A stretch of 64,000 bases of DNA from positions 186,001 to 250,000 of the forward strand of contig JABAQM010000001.1 of the NCBI GenBank assembly GCA_019187105.1, written 5' to 3'. Below, in pieces: positions 19,246 to 27,989 of the stretch (within the stretch, counting starts at the first letter, position 1; every line of letters begins with the position of its first letter). The notes under the pieces were generated by a model. It was not told where the DNA came from. It worked only from the letters and a program-made list of their open reading frames with translations, and ran no database searches. Source of the stretch: Fimbriimonadaceae bacterium (GTDB lineage Bacteria > Armatimonadota > Fimbriimonadia > Fimbriimonadales > Fimbriimonadaceae). Made by a program: the position numbers and the translations under genes.

Positions 19246-20069
19246 TCGCTCAATACCTCCTCTGTCAGCCCGGCATAAGCCAGGGCGCCCTTTGACCCTG
19301 GAAAGGCTTCCACCGCCGCTTCTCCATAGCTTGGAGCCTCGCTCAAGCGAACATTGCGCGGAATCACCACCTTGGATACCCTCGCTCCAAAGTAACCGTT
19401 CAGTTCAGCGGCGACCTCCTGGTTTGACCTATTTCGCGGATCATGCATCGTGAGAACAACCTTGCCGATTTCGAGCGACGGATTCAGTCGGCGCTTCACC
19501 AGCTCAACGGTTTTCACGAGTTGGCTGACTCCCTCCATCGCATAGAACTCACACTGCATGGGCACGAGTAGCTTGTCGCTGGCGACGAGGATGTTGATGG
19601 TCAAAAGGCCGAGGCTTGGCGGAGCATCGAGCAGAATCCAGTCGTAGTCTTCGCGAACGTGCGCGATGGCATCGCGCAACAGAAGCTCCTTTCCAACCGC
19701 ATTGAGCAAACCAGCTTCGGCGCCGGCAAGATCAAGGGTGCTCGGAAGCAAATCGAGGTTGGGTCGCATCGCAAGGATCGCCGACCGTACAACATCTCTG
19801 TCGTCTGGTCGATCGACGATTTCGAAAAGCACATCGAGCAGGGTGCGACGGAGTTTGGATTTCTCGGCTCCAAGACCCGTTGTGGCGTTACCTTGTGGGT
19901 CCCCATCGACCAGAAGAACACGCTGTCCGCGTCGCGAGAGGGCGGCAGCGAGATTGACCGCGGTCGTTGTCTTGCCGACTCCTCCTTTTTGATTGACGAT
20001 CCCCCAAACCGGCACCGCTTGATTATGCGTGAACCACCATCCCGTCGCTTTCCACACCCGAAATGCCAT
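19230..20069 (-). CDS. parA: Chromosome partitioning ATPase ParA/Soj
   Basis: This deviant Walker-type ATPase is the partner of ParB. VWGIVNQKGGVGKTTTAVNL carries the Walker A with its signature lysine. VDGDPQGNATTGLG and LLDAPPSLGLLTIN are the A' and B motifs. From the ATG at 20069 it has 279 residues. A GTG at 20015 would give a 261-residue protein starting MPVWGIVNQKGG, closer to the family norm. Neither has a visible Shine-Dalgarno. The open frame continues further upstream to 20456 but that part runs through the divergent CHRD gene's promoter and is not coding. Confidence 0.95.
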   Translation of the reverse strand: MAFRVWKATGWWFTHNQAVPVWGIVNQKGGVGKTTTAVNLAAALSRRGQRVLLVDGDPQGNATTGLGAEKSKLRRTLLDVLFEIVDRPDDRDVVRSAILAMRPNLDLLPSTLDLAGAEAGLLNAVGKELLLRDAIAHVREDYDWILLDAPPSLGLLTINILVASDKLLVPMQCEFYAMEGVSQLVKTVELVKRRLNPSLEIGKVVLTMHDPRNRSNQEVAAELNGYFGARVSKVVIPRNVRLSEAPSYGEAAVEAFPGSKGALAYAGLTEEVLSECVAA

Positions 20070-20183
20070 CGTCCGGAACGGAACGGTGCAGACGTTCTTA
20101 ATGGTAGGTTTGCGGTGCTGGCAAGTATAAGTGCGGCGAGCAAATGTACGGCTAGCGAAAATATGCGGAAAAACGTGCGAAAT

Positions 20184-20199
20184 GCCGAAACATTTCGGC
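20184..20199. promoter_or_regulatory. 16-bp inverted repeat between parA and the CHRD gene
   Basis: GCCGAAA-CA-TTTCGGC is perfectly symmetrical and lies in the 180-bp gap between two divergent genes, about 50 bp before the CHRD-protein start. It has the form of an operator. The bound protein is unknown. Confidence 0.4.
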
Positions 20200-20250
20200 C
20201 ATACTTGCGTCAGCGCGTTTGTCCGTGCATTCTTTTGTAAGGGAGTTATT

Positions 20251-20841
20251 ATGCGAAAAATATATTCGTGCGCTTTCGTTGCCGTGATGGCGGTTTCGTC
20301 ACAGGCAGCGGTCTTTCGGTTCGCGACGATGCTCACCAGCGACCAGGAGGTGCCGCCCAACGGCTCGCCTGCATTCGGTTCTGGCGCCATCGAGATCGAT
20401 ACGGTTGCAATGACCGCCAAGGGGACCATGACTGCGCACAATCTGGTGAACGGCACCGGTTCCGTGACCGACTATCACATCCATCAGGCGCCGTTCGGTG
20501 TCTCTGGTCCCGTGCGCGTGTGGATTAATCAGGCATCGAACATCATCGACATCGCCGGCAACACGTGGACGAGCCGATTCAACCTGTCCTTGACAAGGCG
20601 GTCGGGATCGAGCGGCGTCCTCTTCGACTATGACGGCGACAACAACGGCGGCCCCGATCCGGACGACATCATGACGATGGTCGGGCTGCTGCAGTCCGGC
20701 CAAATGTACATGAACCTGCACACGACGTTCGCCCCCAGTGGTGAGATTCGTGGGCAAATGTGCGAGATCGTGCCCGAGCCGGCCAGCATCGCTGCGCTGA
20801 GCCTGGGGGCGTTGGCTCTGCTTCGCCGCAAGCGACGCTAA
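20251..20841 (+). CDS. CHRD-domain PEP-CTERM protein
   Basis: This secreted protein has 196 residues. The signal peptide MRKIYSCAFVAVMAVSSQAA is followed by a CHRD domain. CHRD was first described in chordin. Here LTSDQEVPPNGSPAFGSGAIEIDT opens it and YHIHQAPFGVSGPVRVWI closes it. The C-terminus is a PEP-CTERM anchor (VPEPASIAALSLGALALLRRKRR). Surface location is expected, and the molecular role of CHRD in bacteria is not settled. TAAGGGAG eight bases before the ATG fixes the start and rules out the longer frame from 20131. Confidence 0.9.
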   Translation: MRKIYSCAFVAVMAVSSQAAVFRFATMLTSDQEVPPNGSPAFGSGAIEIDTVAMTAKGTMTAHNLVNGTGSVTDYHIHQAPFGVSGPVRVWINQASNIIDIAGNTWTSRFNLSLTRRSGSSGVLFDYDGDNNGGPDPDDIMTMVGLLQSGQMYMNLHTTFAPSGEIRGQMCEIVPEPASIAALSLGALALLRRKRR

Positions 20842-20862
20842 GCAAAGATTCGAAAACAACCA

Positions 20863-20893
20863 GGCGGCAGCAGCGACTCTGCTGCCGCCTTTT
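20863..20893. terminator. Terminator between CHRD gene and DUF1003 gene
   Basis: GGCGGCAGCAG and CTGCTGCCGCC form an 11-bp stem with a 5-nt loop followed by TTTT. It lies between convergent genes. Confidence 0.85.
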
Positions 20894-20913
20894 GGTTAAC
20901 AGGGCCCCCGCGA

Positions 20914-21426
20914 TTATCGATCGTCTTCGCGCTCAATCGCCTCCAGAACATCTTCCGGTGTCGTATCCCTTTCAAGTTCGGCGATGTCGCCGATCTCCTG
21001 CTTGATGTCGATGCCCAGCCGCTCGGCGATCCGGTCGACCGCAATCAACACTCGCGTCAATTCATGCTCGGTAAGCAAGTTCACCTGTAGATCGAGCTCG
21101 TTTTGCCTGTCGGTGAGCTTCTGCATGCGACTCTGGCTCAGCAGCACGAACAGTGACAGGAAAATTGCCTCTAAGGACACGATCGTCGTCAAGAGCCCGA
21201 AGGGGTATGGATCGAAGGGTTCATTGCCGAACACCCGGATGTTGGCGCCGATCCACGCGAGAAAGAACACCGCATGAAAGAGAACAAAGCTGGCTCTTCC
21301 GCAGTAGTCGGCGATGCTGTTGGCCGCAGATTCGTAAGTCGACATACTCTGACGGTGCTCTTCACGATGAGCATAAAGCTGGCGAATGTTCTCCTGTAGA
21401 ACCCTCGCCGGTGCCTGTTTGTCCAT
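20914..21426 (-). CDS. DUF1003 family membrane protein
   Basis: This 170-residue protein matches DUF1003. Two membrane helices (SFVLFHAVFFLAWIGAN and FGLLTTIVSLEAIFLSLFVLLS) have the family's conserved FDPYPFGLL between them. A charged cytoplasmic helix tail follows, with a heptad pattern (RQNELDLQVNLLTEHELTRVL). Function is unknown. AGGA five bases upstream supports the start. It lies just before the DUF2779 nuclease in transcription order's downstream direction (37 bp gap), so the two may share a transcript. Confidence 0.88.
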   Translation of the reverse strand: MDKQAPARVLQENIRQLYAHREEHRQSMSTYESAANSIADYCGRASFVLFHAVFFLAWIGANIRVFGNEPFDPYPFGLLTTIVSLEAIFLSLFVLLSQSRMQKLTDRQNELDLQVNLLTEHELTRVLIAVDRIAERLGIDIKQEIGDIAELERDTTPEDVLEAIEREDDR

Positions 21427-21462
21427 GCATTTCCTGACGATTTTTATCCTGCATCGGAGCGC

Positions 21463-22986
21463 TCAAAATAGAGCGGCCTGGAGGGTCCTTGCGGGGATCG
21501 CCCGGTACAGGGCGCTGAGCACTTCCACCATTGCCCAGGTGTCGAGCTTGCAGTACGCAAGCAGCGCGGCCCGTATCTGACTCGCTTCCGCAGGCGAAAG
21601 GTCGCCACAGAGAAGCCGTTCGTACTCGGCCTGGGCTTGGTCGCCGTTTTGTATCGCGAGACCCTCATAGCTCAGGTGCGGCGCGACGACGGGCAAGACA
21701 TTCTTGATCGATGTCTTCCCCAAGAAGCGGGCGTCCGCGTAGCTGGTCCTGACGATCTCCAGCAAATCCACGAAACGGGGCAGCATCGCAACCAAGTCCT
21801 TTGCACCAGGAATGCCATCCGCCTCCATCTGCTTGATCACATTCACTTCGAATCCGTGATAGTGGAGGATCGATCCACCGGAGCCAAAAAGTTCCAACAG
21901 GGCGGCAACGAAAGCCGCTCGGGGATCGCTTCGATCGCCATGGAGGAACTCGCGGTGTTGCTCGACTGCGCGAGAGCTCAAAGTGGGCGGAGCGTCAAGG
22001 GTGTGGCAAGACCATTGGAACGGCAAGTGCTGGTAAGGACCGTGACCCGCAAAGAGCGGCAAGCCGGGACGAAGCGTTTCAAAGTCGATCAGCAGAGCCG
22101 GGTACCGGATTCGCTCAAGCTCTTCACGCAGCGAATCCGATGCGACCGGAACCCCAGCTACATAAGAGCGGTACCTTAGCGCTTCGACGTCGGTCATGAC
22201 AAGGTCTGGCGGAACCTGATGGATCGAGGCGATCCCCTGCCCCAGCAGCTTTTTTGTCTTCGAGTGATGGAGGCCAAGAAAGTGAACGTGGTCGCTGGGA
22301 ACGCGCTGAGAGCAGTGCTTTTTGAACTCGCATTCGTTGCAGGGGGCGTGGATAACCGGATCGACGTAAGGCTCAACCCCATCCACGGGCGGATATTCAG
22401 TTCGACTCATCATGTCGACAAACGAAGCCGCTCGCTCGGCAACGTTGACGAGCTCCTGGTCGACATCCGATGACAGGTCCTCGGTTCGAAAGAGCTCGGT
22501 CAGGTCCCATTCTCCTCCATCCCACCGGTAGTTGCGGTTCAGCAGCATAAGCGAGGTCGCAGTGACGTTGATCCCACACTCCTTGAGCACGTGGGCCTGG
22601 AAGGCGACATCCGGCAGATGCTTCGATTTGTGATAGCTTGTCGAGGACTTGACCTCGATCAGATGCCAGCCTCCTGCTTCGCGCTTGAGAATGTCGCATC
22701 GCACGTAAAGGTCGCCATGCGCAAAGGTCGCCTCGAAGATAACGTCCGCGCCCGAAGCTATCAGGGCCATGGTCTGTTCCGCCGACGTTTGGGGATTCCC
22801 GTTATCCTGAGCCACCAATTCACCGTTTGGAAAGAGTCCGCGGGCCAAGCGTCCGATGTGCTGTCCAAAGCGCATCCGCCTCTGCGCAGCATCGTAATAC
22901 GGCTCGCGTTCCTCCGGCATGTTCTTTTGAAGCCAGAGTCGTTTCGAGCATTCGATCGCCGAAACGAAGTCGGACTTGGAGAGCAT
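21463..22986 (-). CDS. Predicted nuclease: Cas4/RecB-like N-terminus plus DUF2779
   Basis: This 507-residue protein starts MLSKSDFVSAIECSKRLWLQ, the usual beginning of DUF2779 proteins. The first half looks like a PD-(D/E)XK nuclease: ADVIFEATF, then YVRCDILKRE, then HLIEVKSS, with the E-x-K pair. A cysteine cluster follows (PCNECEFKKHC, plus Cys near the N-terminus) that could hold an iron-sulfur cluster as in Cas4. The second half is DUF2779, with LIDFETL resembling the first acidic motif of DEDD exonucleases. I infer DNA processing, but there is no CRISPR array nearby. Its start overlaps the in-frame extension of the divergent phosphatase gene. Confidence 0.82.
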   Translation of the reverse strand: MLSKSDFVSAIECSKRLWLQKNMPEEREPYYDAAQRRMRFGQHIGRLARGLFPNGELVAQDNGNPQTSAEQTMALIASGADVIFEATFAHGDLYVRCDILKREAGGWHLIEVKSSTSYHKSKHLPDVAFQAHVLKECGINVTATSLMLLNRNYRWDGGEWDLTELFRTEDLSSDVDQELVNVAERAASFVDMMSRTEYPPVDGVEPYVDPVIHAPCNECEFKKHCSQRVPSDHVHFLGLHHSKTKKLLGQGIASIHQVPPDLVMTDVEALRYRSYVAGVPVASDSLREELERIRYPALLIDFETLRPGLPLFAGHGPYQHLPFQWSCHTLDAPPTLSSRAVEQHREFLHGDRSDPRAAFVAALLELFGSGGSILHYHGFEVNVIKQMEADGIPGAKDLVAMLPRFVDLLEIVRTSYADARFLGKTSIKNVLPVVAPHLSYEGLAIQNGDQAQAEYERLLCGDLSPAEASQIRAALLAYCKLDTWAMVEVLSALYRAIPARTLQAALF

Positions 22987-23059
22987 GGCGACAGCTTACG
23001 AGGAAATCCGTCTTCGCGCTGAACGGTTACGATTTCCGCACGCCGGTAAGCTCGCACGC

Positions 23060-24718
23060 ATGATCGCCTTGATTGCCGCCGCAGCACTCGCTACTCAAAC
23101 TGCCCCCGCCCGGACTCCGACGGCAACGATCGGTATCAACCCTCCGCGGCTGGTCGTGGTTGTGTCCGTCGACCAATTTCGCGGCGATTTCATCCGCCGC
23201 TTCCACCCCTATTTCCTGCCCGCCAAATCGGGGTCAAAGCTTGGAGGATTTCGCTTCTTGATGGAAACCGGAGCCGACTTTCTCACCGCGATGCACAACC
23301 ATGTTCCGACCGTCACGGGCGTCGGCCACGCGACCCTGCTTACCGGTAGCGAGCCGGCCTACAACGGCATCATCGCGAACGATTGGTACGACCGCGCCAC
23401 CGGCAAGGATGTGTACTGCACCGACGACCCGGAGGTCGAGACGGTCGGCGGGGAGAGCAAGCCGATGAGTCCGAAGAACCTCCAGGTAACGACCGTCGGT
23501 GACGAGCTGAAAATGACTACGAACGGAAAGTCCAAGGTCGTAGGGGTCGCCCTAAAGGACCGCGCTTCCATTTTAATGGCCGGCCACGCTGCCGACACCG
23601 TGATCTGGTTCGACAACAAGACCGGTAACTTCGTGACCAGCACGTGGTATGCCCCGAACAAGAAGCTCCCCGCCTGGGTACAAGCCTTCAATGCCGAGCG
23701 GAGGCTCGACAAGCTGGCGGGTAAGGCCTGGGAACCCCTCCTTGCCAACGAAGCCTATTCCATCGCGCGCAACTCTCCCGGCACCAAGCCGGCGGAAAAT
23801 GGCAAGCCGTTCTCCCACGCAATGCCCGCCACCGTCGACGAGAAGCTCTATAGCGCCACGTGGTCGAGTCCCTGGGGCAATGAGAACACCCTGGCCGCCG
23901 CCGCCAGGGCGGTCGAGGCCGAACAGCTCGGACAGGACGAGTTCCCCGACGTGCTTGTTATCAACCTATCCAGCAACGATTACATCGGCCACGCTTATGG
24001 ACCGAACAGCCCCGAAGTCATGGACATTACGATCCAGACCGATCGCATGATCAGCGACTTCCTGAACCTGCTGCAAGCCAAAGTTCCTGGTGGTATCGAC
24101 AATGTCGCGTTCGTCGTCTCCGGCGATCACGGCGTGGTGCCGATTGCTCGTGAAGCCCGGGAGGTATACAAGGTCCCCGTGCTTTCGGGAGTGGGAAGGG
24201 CGATGATGGACGCAATGAACGCCGCTCTCGTGGCGAAATATGGCCCGGGCAAGTGGATCCTAGGCGACGGTGGCCCGAACATCTACCTCGATCACGAACT
24301 GGCGGCCCAGAAGGGCATCGACGTCAAGGACCTGATCAGCACCGCGGTCGTGGCGGCCAGGGGCGTCCCAGGCGTCTTCAATGCCTTCACCCGCGAGCAG
24401 CTGCTGAATAACGGTGTCCCTGATTATCCGTTCAAGGAGCGGATCACCAACGGATACCACGCCAAGATGGGGGGCGACCTCTTCGTTCTGGAGGCGCCCG
24501 GCAACTATCTCGGCGGACCGAACGGCACCGGCCACAATGCGATCTGGGACTACGACGCCCATGTGCCGATCCTCTTCCGCGCACGCGGCATCAAGCCGGG
24601 CCGCTACCTGAACCGGGTCTATACCAACGCGATCGCTCCCACGATCAGCTGCCTGCTTGGCATCGAAGTGCCGTCTGGGAACGTCGGAGTGCCGTTGGTG
24701 GACAGGCTCGAGAAGTAG
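23060..24718 (+). CDS. Secreted alkaline-phosphatase-superfamily phosphatase/phosphodiesterase
   Basis: This protein has 552 residues with signal peptide MIALIAAAALATQTAPA. VVVVSVDQFRGDFI provides the first metal ligand Asp. The nucleophilic Thr lies in VPTVTGVGHATLLTG. Later metal ligands are in SSNDYIGHAYGPNSPEVMD and SGDHGVVPI, and GHNAIWDYDAHVPILF closes the domain. The arrangement matches the NPP/PafA-like type I phosphodiesterase group, so it may release phosphate from esters outside the cytoplasm, which would fit the pst operon 20 kb away. The start was chosen for the signal peptide, although the frame is open to 22976. No Pho-box-like repeat is visible upstream. Confidence 0.88.
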   Translation: MIALIAAAALATQTAPARTPTATIGINPPRLVVVVSVDQFRGDFIRRFHPYFLPAKSGSKLGGFRFLMETGADFLTAMHNHVPTVTGVGHATLLTGSEPAYNGIIANDWYDRATGKDVYCTDDPEVETVGGESKPMSPKNLQVTTVGDELKMTTNGKSKVVGVALKDRASILMAGHAADTVIWFDNKTGNFVTSTWYAPNKKLPAWVQAFNAERRLDKLAGKAWEPLLANEAYSIARNSPGTKPAENGKPFSHAMPATVDEKLYSATWSSPWGNENTLAAAARAVEAEQLGQDEFPDVLVINLSSNDYIGHAYGPNSPEVMDITIQTDRMISDFLNLLQAKVPGGIDNVAFVVSGDHGVVPIAREAREVYKVPVLSGVGRAMMDAMNAALVAKYGPGKWILGDGGPNIYLDHELAAQKGIDVKDLISTAVVAARGVPGVFNAFTREQLLNNGVPDYPFKERITNGYHAKMGGDLFVLEAPGNYLGGPNGTGHNAIWDYDAHVPILFRARGIKPGRYLNRVYTNAIAPTISCLLGIEVPSGNVGVPLVDRLEK

Positions 24719-24720
24719 GC

Positions 24721-25344
24721 TTATTCGGGAAAATACTCCGACCGTCGGGCGGACATTTCTTCGGCAACGAGGCCGCTTTCGCCGCCCTGCTTTCGGAGTT
24801 CGTCGATCGTGCGGTCAAACTCCGCCCGGCTCCGGTTCTGACTAAGTTTGAAAACCGCTTCGATCGACGTAACCGCGATCTCGAACCCTTCGATTGCTCG
24901 AATCAGGGACGGAACGTAATCCGGCGGTAGCCGCTCGAACGTCGCCGCCGAGTCCACTTCGTTCGAGTCCTTGAGCTCACGCAGTATCTCCGCGAGTTCC
25001 GGCTCCGGTAAGAACCGCAGCGTACCTCGTGCGTGCACCGCCATATAGTTCCAGGTTCCCCCGAACGGCCGTCGTTCCATCCAGCTTTCTCGCACCGGCG
25101 CATCCGGCCCAGTGAAGGCGACCAAAACCTCGCCGGCCGTATGAAAACCCTCCCAATAGGGCGTCTTTCGCATCACGTGGCCGCGAAAGCGAAAGGCGTC
25201 GCCCTCGCCATCGATGAGCAGGGGAACGTGCGTTGCGACGACGCCGGACTTCCCCGCCGCAACGACCATGGCGAACGGATGCCGACGGATGAATGCCCGA
25301 ATCGCGTCCAGGCTCTGCTCCCGAAACTCGGGCATGGGATACAT
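24721..25344 (-). CDS. FMN-binding PaiB-like protein
   Basis: This 207-residue protein belongs to the FMN-binding negative transcriptional regulator family named after Bacillus PaiB. Family motifs are MYPMPEFRE at the start, VVAAGKSGVVATHVPLLID, GHVMRKTPYW, and ERRPFGGTWNYMAVHARGTL with the conserved W-N-Y. The fold is a split beta-barrel that binds flavin. Whether it really regulates transcription is doubtful for most members. It converges with the phosphatase gene with 2 bp between the stops. Confidence 0.9.
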   Translation of the reverse strand: MYPMPEFREQSLDAIRAFIRRHPFAMVVAAGKSGVVATHVPLLIDGEGDAFRFRGHVMRKTPYWEGFHTAGEVLVAFTGPDAPVRESWMERRPFGGTWNYMAVHARGTLRFLPEPELAEILRELKDSNEVDSAATFERLPPDYVPSLIRAIEGFEIAVTSIEAVFKLSQNRSRAEFDRTIDELRKQGGESGLVAEEMSARRSEYFPE

Positions 25345-25367
25345 GCAGCGATGTTATCTGATACGGG

Positions 25368-26357
25368 CTATTCCACCAGGGTCCACTTCTCCCGCCGAGA
25401 CCGATCCCACTCCGTCACGAACGACCACCAGTTGCGCAGCTTTCTGCCCCGATAAGTCAGCCCGTGGTCAATCCCAGGGATGGCTTGCAGCCAGTAGATG
25501 CGCCACTTGATCGGGTCGCGGTCCCAACGGTCTGCGTTCATTCGCTGTGTCTTGCCGATGCCGTCGGGCCGCCAATCCTCGATATCGGTTTCCACAAACC
25601 GCGGATTCTCCCAGTCGTAATCGCTCTCGCTGTTCGGCGCGTAGTGGGTCCAGCCGCAGCGAGCGGGGTTCGTGACGATCCTATGCGAGGCGTCGCTGCC
25701 GACGAACTTTCCCCAAAACAGGAGCTCATTCCACTTCTCTGGCGGCGTGTGGTCGCGCCCGTCCGCCCAATTCAGCAGGTGCTCGAGCTGGTGCATGTGG
25801 TTCTCCAGCATTTCCCCCACCCCACGCCCGTAGTTGAAGTGGAATACGGTGTAAGTCCGGCTGAACACCGGAAGGTCCTTCTCGTCCCGATCGGAGTTGC
25901 TGACGTCACCAGTCGGGCTCGACATATTCGATTCCCAAAGACCGATCTTGCCGTGGTAGCCCCAAAGCCATATCTGGTGAATGCCTTTGCTCTCGACCAG
26001 CGACTTCGCATCGATGCGCCGCATGATGGCGTTGTAGTCGGGGAGCGGAGCGTCCTCGCCCACCTTCGCCCGTAACGGAATCGCTTCGCTATAGGCAACG
26101 CTGCCGACAACCTCGTAGCGCAGAGCCGCCTTGGCGTCGGGCCGCTTATAGCCTCGAAATCGCGATCCTTCTTCCAGCTTGGCACAACAATCCTTGGTCA
26201 TCGCTTCCGTCCGCGCCTTGACGTCGCGATAGGCTCCGATTTCGTAGCCGGTGACCTGGGCATCGATCTTCCCGTCCATTACTGGGAAGTAAGACACGAC
26301 GAAGACTTTGACGGTCTGGGTTTGCAGCGTCGCGGCAAGGATCAAGGCGGCAAACAT
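25368..26357 (-). CDS. Secreted protein of unknown function
   Basis: This 329-residue protein has a short signal peptide (MFAALILAATLQTQTVKV). I do not recognise the family. The body is rich in Trp, Tyr, His and Asp. It has an acidic/histidine stretch, MLENHMHQLEHLLNWADGRDH, split here as ENHMHQLEHLL and NWADGRD, which could bind metal. WTHYAPNSESDYDWENPRF and WRIYWLQAIPGIDHG lie towards the end, and two Cys are adjacent (KDCCAKL). GGGGGA five bases upstream supports the internal ATG over the one at 26369. It may follow the PaiB-like gene's strand as a separate unit. Confidence 0.65.
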   Translation of the reverse strand: MFAALILAATLQTQTVKVFVVSYFPVMDGKIDAQVTGYEIGAYRDVKARTEAMTKDCCAKLEEGSRFRGYKRPDAKAALRYEVVGSVAYSEAIPLRAKVGEDAPLPDYNAIMRRIDAKSLVESKGIHQIWLWGYHGKIGLWESNMSSPTGDVSNSDRDEKDLPVFSRTYTVFHFNYGRGVGEMLENHMHQLEHLLNWADGRDHTPPEKWNELLFWGKFVGSDASHRIVTNPARCGWTHYAPNSESDYDWENPRFVETDIEDWRPDGIGKTQRMNADRWDRDPIKWRIYWLQAIPGIDHGLTYRGRKLRNWWSFVTEWDRSRREKWTLVE

Positions 26358-26422
26358 GGTGTCCCCCATTTTGACGCCCCGAAGGGTGGTAGCTCTAGCC
26401 TTGCCTTTGATAAGATGGAGCC

Positions 26423-27193
26423 ATGCCTTCGTTTGCAGAAAGTTACGAGCAACATCTGGTGGGTCCGTTGTTTGAGCCCTGGGCCGAGTTGTTGTTGAAC
26501 GAGCTCGAGCTTGGCGCCAACGAATCCATTCTCGACGTGGCGTGTGGCACGGGAATCGTCGCGCGCAAAGCCCACGCCAGACAAGCCGCGCCGGTGGTAG
26601 GAACAGACGTCAATCCGGAGATGCTGGAGGTGGCCAAGGCCGCCGCACCGAATGTGGAATGGCGTCATGGCGATGCCGTCGCGCTGCCCTTGGCCGATGG
26701 CGAACAGTTTGACGCCGTCGTATGCCAGCAGGGGCTTCAGTTCGTTGGCGACAAGCTCGCCGCACTCAAGGAAATGAAACGCGCAATGCGCGTCGGCGGC
26801 AAGCTCGGCATCGCGATCTGGCGTTCGGACGAGGAAGTTCCCATCTTTCGGAAGCTGCGAGAAGTGGCAGAAACCACCCTCGGACCGATCAAGGATGCAC
26901 GTCACGATTTCGCAGGACCGAACGAGCTCCAGCAGTTGGCAGAAATGGCTGGCATGGCAAACTGGACCCACGTCGTCCGGACCATCGAATGCGAGTTTCC
27001 ATCTGCCCTACCCTTCCTTAAGCTGAACACGATGGCGCTGATCGGCATGAGCGGCAAAGAACTGAACGACCAGGAACGCGCGCAACTTGCGTCGCAGATC
27101 GAAGCAGACAGCCAACCCGTAATCGCAGAGTTCTCCCGCGGCGAGACATTGGTGTTCGAAAGCCGCTCTAATCTCTTCTTGGCATCGGGTTAG
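26423..27193 (+). CDS. Class I SAM-dependent methyltransferase
   Basis: This 256-residue UbiE-like methyltransferase has motif I ILDVACGTGIVARKA (about residues 38-52). An acidic motif II follows (GTDVNPEMLEVAK), and DAVVCQQGLQFVGDKLAALKEMKRAMRVGGKLGI is the post-I region in pieces typical of the family. The substrate is unknown. It is divergent from the unknown secreted protein, 65 bp away, and is alone on its strand. Confidence 0.88.
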   Translation: MPSFAESYEQHLVGPLFEPWAELLLNELELGANESILDVACGTGIVARKAHARQAAPVVGTDVNPEMLEVAKAAAPNVEWRHGDAVALPLADGEQFDAVVCQQGLQFVGDKLAALKEMKRAMRVGGKLGIAIWRSDEEVPIFRKLREVAETTLGPIKDARHDFAGPNELQQLAEMAGMANWTHVVRTIECEFPSALPFLKLNTMALIGMSGKELNDQERAQLASQIEADSQPVIAEFSRGETLVFESRSNLFLASG

Positions 27194-27239
27194 GCGAAGG
27201 ACGGCGACCTCCTCTGCGAAGGCACATAACCCACCAGAC

Positions 27240-27815
27240 CTACTTCTTGATAAACGGGTTCGGCTTCAGTTCAATCTTCTTGACCGACTGCAAGAAGGCG
27301 ACCATGTCGTCTGCGTTCTTCCCCGCGAGCTGGGCGTGGAAGTGCAAGTTGAAGCCATGCGGGCCACGTGCGTCGATGAGCTTCGGCTCCAGCTTGAGCA
27401 GTGCCTTGACCACTTCGAGCTGACCCATCATCGTCGCGCAAAAGATGTCCATCCGTGCTCCCCGCGCCAGCAGAGCGGCGACAATGTCGTGGCGTCCCAT
27501 GTGCGACGCGCCACCAAGACCGGATTCCCAGTCGCCCGCGCCCCAGTCCACGACGCCGTTGATCAGCATCGGCTCCCGGTCGAGCAGTTTTTGAGTCATC
27601 TCGAGGTTCGAATGCGCGTAGATCACGAAGTCCTGCACCATCTGCCGACTGATCTGAGGATTCTTCCAGGATGGTCTGAAGTCTGGTTCAGGGTAATCGC
27701 GGATGAAAGTTGCCTCCCGCGGTCCTTGCTTTTCCTGCCCAAGCGCAAGCAGCGGCGAAACTGCCACCCCCACTCCGAGCGACAAGACCGACCGGCGCGT
27801 CATGAAGTTGGCCAT
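27240..27815 (-). CDS. Tat-exported ankyrin-repeat protein
   Basis: This 191-residue protein opens with a strong twin-arginine signal (TRRSVLSLGVGVAVSPLLALG). Two to three ankyrin-like units follow, including GGASHMGRHDIVAALLARGARMDI and TMMGQLEVVKALLKLEP. Such proteins bind other proteins, and the partner is unknown. ATG at 27803 (MTRRS) is an equally good start. The open frame runs to 28532 but that part overlaps the divergent CARDB gene and is not coding. Confidence 0.8.
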   Translation of the reverse strand: MANFMTRRSVLSLGVGVAVSPLLALGQEKQGPREATFIRDYPEPDFRPSWKNPQISRQMVQDFVIYAHSNLEMTQKLLDREPMLINGVVDWGAGDWESGLGGASHMGRHDIVAALLARGARMDIFCATMMGQLEVVKALLKLEPKLIDARGPHGFNLHFHAQLAGKNADDMVAFLQSVKKIELKPNPFIKK

Positions 27816-27989
27816 GCGTCCATTGTACAGTTCGCGCTCAGGGATGCCAAAGACCCAACCACGGCGGAGGAACACCACCGTGGCCCTACCTCGATCGTCC
27901 TGATGGGGGGAGAGGCTCCAAGCGAGCCACCGAAACTCGAACGCCGCAACCCGTAACCCAACACCCAAACCCACGCGAAACGTGCAAGA

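Noticed and set aside
1-20500. parS site near parAB or smc
   Set aside because: I looked by eye for TGTTTCACGTGAAACA-like palindromes and found none. This is not exhaustive.
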